Assembly: GCF_001423295.1 (NCBI RefSeq)
Contig: NZ_LMNG01000011.1
Location: 1-34,597, forward strand
Direction: 5' to 3'
Source: Methylobacterium sp. Leaf112
GTDB lineage: Bacteria; Pseudomonadota; Alphaproteobacteria; Rhizobiales; Beijerinckiaceae
Length of the DNA: 34,597 bases
Within the stretch, counting starts at the first letter, position 1, and every line of letters starts with the position of its first letter. Shown here one piece after another: positions 33,933 to 34,597 of this stretch. Position numbers and translations under genes: made by a program. The notes beneath the pieces were generated by a model, which worked only from the letters and a program-made list of their open reading frames with translations, was not told the DNA's origin and did no database searches.

Positions 33933-33951
33933 CTGGTATGCACAATACCTG
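33933..33951. promoter_or_regulatory. Operator-like inverted repeat upstream of the CBS gene
   Basis: CTGGTATGCACAATACCTG matches the antiporter copy (34219-34237) at 15 of 19 positions and keeps the CTGGTAT and AATACC half-sites with the same spacing. It lies 36-54 bp before the GTG start of the CBS protein, a typical place for promoter control. Confidence 0.65.
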
Positions 33952-34218
33952 TGCCGATAGCCACATATTTTCGCAGCAGGGGATGAAACCAGCACCATCG
34001 TTCCGGTTTCGACAGCCAAAGGCGCGGGCCGGAATGCGCGCGTCCGCCGGATCCGAAACGGCATGCGCTCGGCGCATCTCGAATACCGTTTTTTACTGGG
34101 GCCTGCGAGCCGCACATAGATGTAGCGATGTAATTCGCAGTGGTCGCAAGACATGGTGCGGCGCAAAATCGAATTTTGTCGCGCCTACTCTTGACGGCGC
34201 CGACCGGTCGCGCAACCC

Positions 34219-34237
34219 TGGTATTCCAAATACCAGA
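34219..34237. promoter_or_regulatory. Operator-like inverted repeat upstream of the oxalate antiporter gene
   Basis: CTGGTATTCCAAATACCAG has perfect 8-bp arms (CTGGTATT and AATACCAG) around a 3-nt centre. It lies 104 bp before the ATG of the antiporter. The half CCAAATACCAG is identical to the oxc copy. Confidence 0.8.
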
Positions 34238-34340
34238 CGGCGTCGGGACAGGCGTCCGGACTGCGCGGCCAAGATCCAGGGTCGTCCCAGGGTCCTCGGC
34301 GCAGCCCCAAATCACCAGAACATCAATCGGGAGGATCGTC

Positions 34341-34597
34341 ATGACCAGGGTAGAACCAAGTAAGGTCGAACGCGTCGGCGATGGATATCGCTGGGGCCAG
34401 CTCGTGATCGGCGTCATCTGCATGGTGATGATCGCCAACCTCCAGTACGGCTGGACGTTCTTCGTCCCCGACATCCAGAAGAAGTTCGGCTTCGACCGCG
34501 CCGCGATCCAGTGGGCCTTCACCCTGTTCGTGCTGTTCGAGACCTGGCTCGTCCCCGTCGAGGGCTGGTTCGTCGACAAGTACGGCCCGCGCGTCGT
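34341..34597 (+). CDS. oxlT: Oxalate/formate antiporter, MFS (5' end only)
   Basis: Only the first 85 residues are in the window. They read MTRVEPSKVERVGDGYRWGQ followed by LVIGVICMVMIANLQYGWTF, the first membrane helix, and a periplasmic loop FVPDIQKKFGFDRAAIQWAF. The second helix (TLFVLFETWLVPVEGWFVDK) then leads into the MFS loop sequence DKYGPRVV. This opening, with NLQYGWTFFV and FETWLVP, is characteristic of the OxlT family, which exchanges external oxalate for internal formate. The ATG is preceded by GGGAGGATCGTC. Operator 34219-34237 lies upstream. The gene name is given by family resemblance and context. Confidence 0.88.
   Translation, partial: MTRVEPSKVERVGDGYRWGQLVIGVICMVMIANLQYGWTFFVPDIQKKFGFDRAAIQWAFTLFVLFETWLVPVEGWFVDKYGPRV

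Larger units (their letters stand above)
33898..34340. other. Divergent CBS / antiporter regulatory region
   Basis: About 440 bp separate the CBS gene start and the antiporter start. The region carries two copies of the 19-bp operator, one facing each gene, and an AT-richer middle (34080-34190). No further gene or RNA is recognised. Confidence 0.6.

Noticed and set aside
1..34597. CRISPR arrays, tRNA or rRNA genes, transposases, integrases.
   Set aside because: None seen. The only tandem repeats are the 18-bp and 20-bp arrays, which lack spacers.

Overview
The window (34.6 kb, very GC-rich, dense short-spaced genes with many GTG starts and 4-bp ATGA/GTGA stop-start overlaps) looks like the chromosome of an alphaproteobacterium of the Methylobacterium/Methylorubrum type. 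This is inferred from the style of the genes, a complete oxalyl-CoA decarboxylase / formyl-CoA transferase / oxalate-formate antiporter set, and a DUF6894-like remnant. No 16S rRNA or other taxonomic marker is present.

Layout. (1) 0.2-0.6 kb: a small secreted protein on the minus strand with its terminator. (2) 1.0-9.8 kb: a plus-strand block of eight genes, many translationally coupled: five confident or likely glycosyltransferases (GT4, two related GT2s, a GT2 with a galactosyltransferase-like C-terminus, a MurG/GT28-like protein), a GT61/DUF563 protein, a membrane-anchored endonuclease/exonuclease/phosphatase-fold protein and a PIG-L deacetylase. It is probably a surface-glycan or glycolipid pathway. 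(3) 9.8-12.7 kb: a two-gene minus-strand operon encoding a GMC oxidoreductase with a four-cysteine (CxxCxxCxxxC) motif, preceded by an unusual fusion of an alpha/beta hydrolase with a gluconate-2-dehydrogenase-subunit-3-like domain. (4) 12.9-19.5 kb: accessory housekeeping genes (S9 prolyl oligopeptidase, lytic transglycosylase, SDR, PAP2 phosphatase, gamma-glutamyltransferase family). (5) 19.5-22.1 kb: a decayed, gene-poor zone with a frameshifted DUF6894-like gene, a Crp/Fnr regulator split by an apparent one-base deletion, an 18-bp minisatellite and one possible 55-residue ORF. (6) 22.1-27.4 kb: a chemoreceptor, an outer-membrane beta-barrel-like protein, small membrane proteins and a secreted-protein/lipoprotein pair. 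(7) 27.5-34.6 kb: an oxalate module with frc, oxc, a divergent GntR/FCD regulator, a PAS-only protein, an orphan 93-residue protein, a CBS-pair protein and the start of an OxlT-type MFS antiporter cut by the window end.

How the oxalate region works together: oxalate enters in exchange for formate (MFS antiporter), is activated to oxalyl-CoA by formyl-CoA:oxalate CoA-transferase (Frc) and decarboxylated to formyl-CoA by ThDP-dependent Oxc. Three similar 19-bp inverted repeats (CTGGTAT...ATACCAG type) lie upstream of oxc, of the CBS-domain gene and of the antiporter gene. They suggest a single local regulon, most simply controlled by the GntR/FCD protein encoded between them. This makes the CBS protein a probable new member of oxalate metabolism.

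The two most unusual items are the hydrolase/dehydrogenase-small-subunit fusion coupled to an Fe-S-type GMC oxidoreductase, and the shared operator that ties a CBS protein to the oxalate genes.
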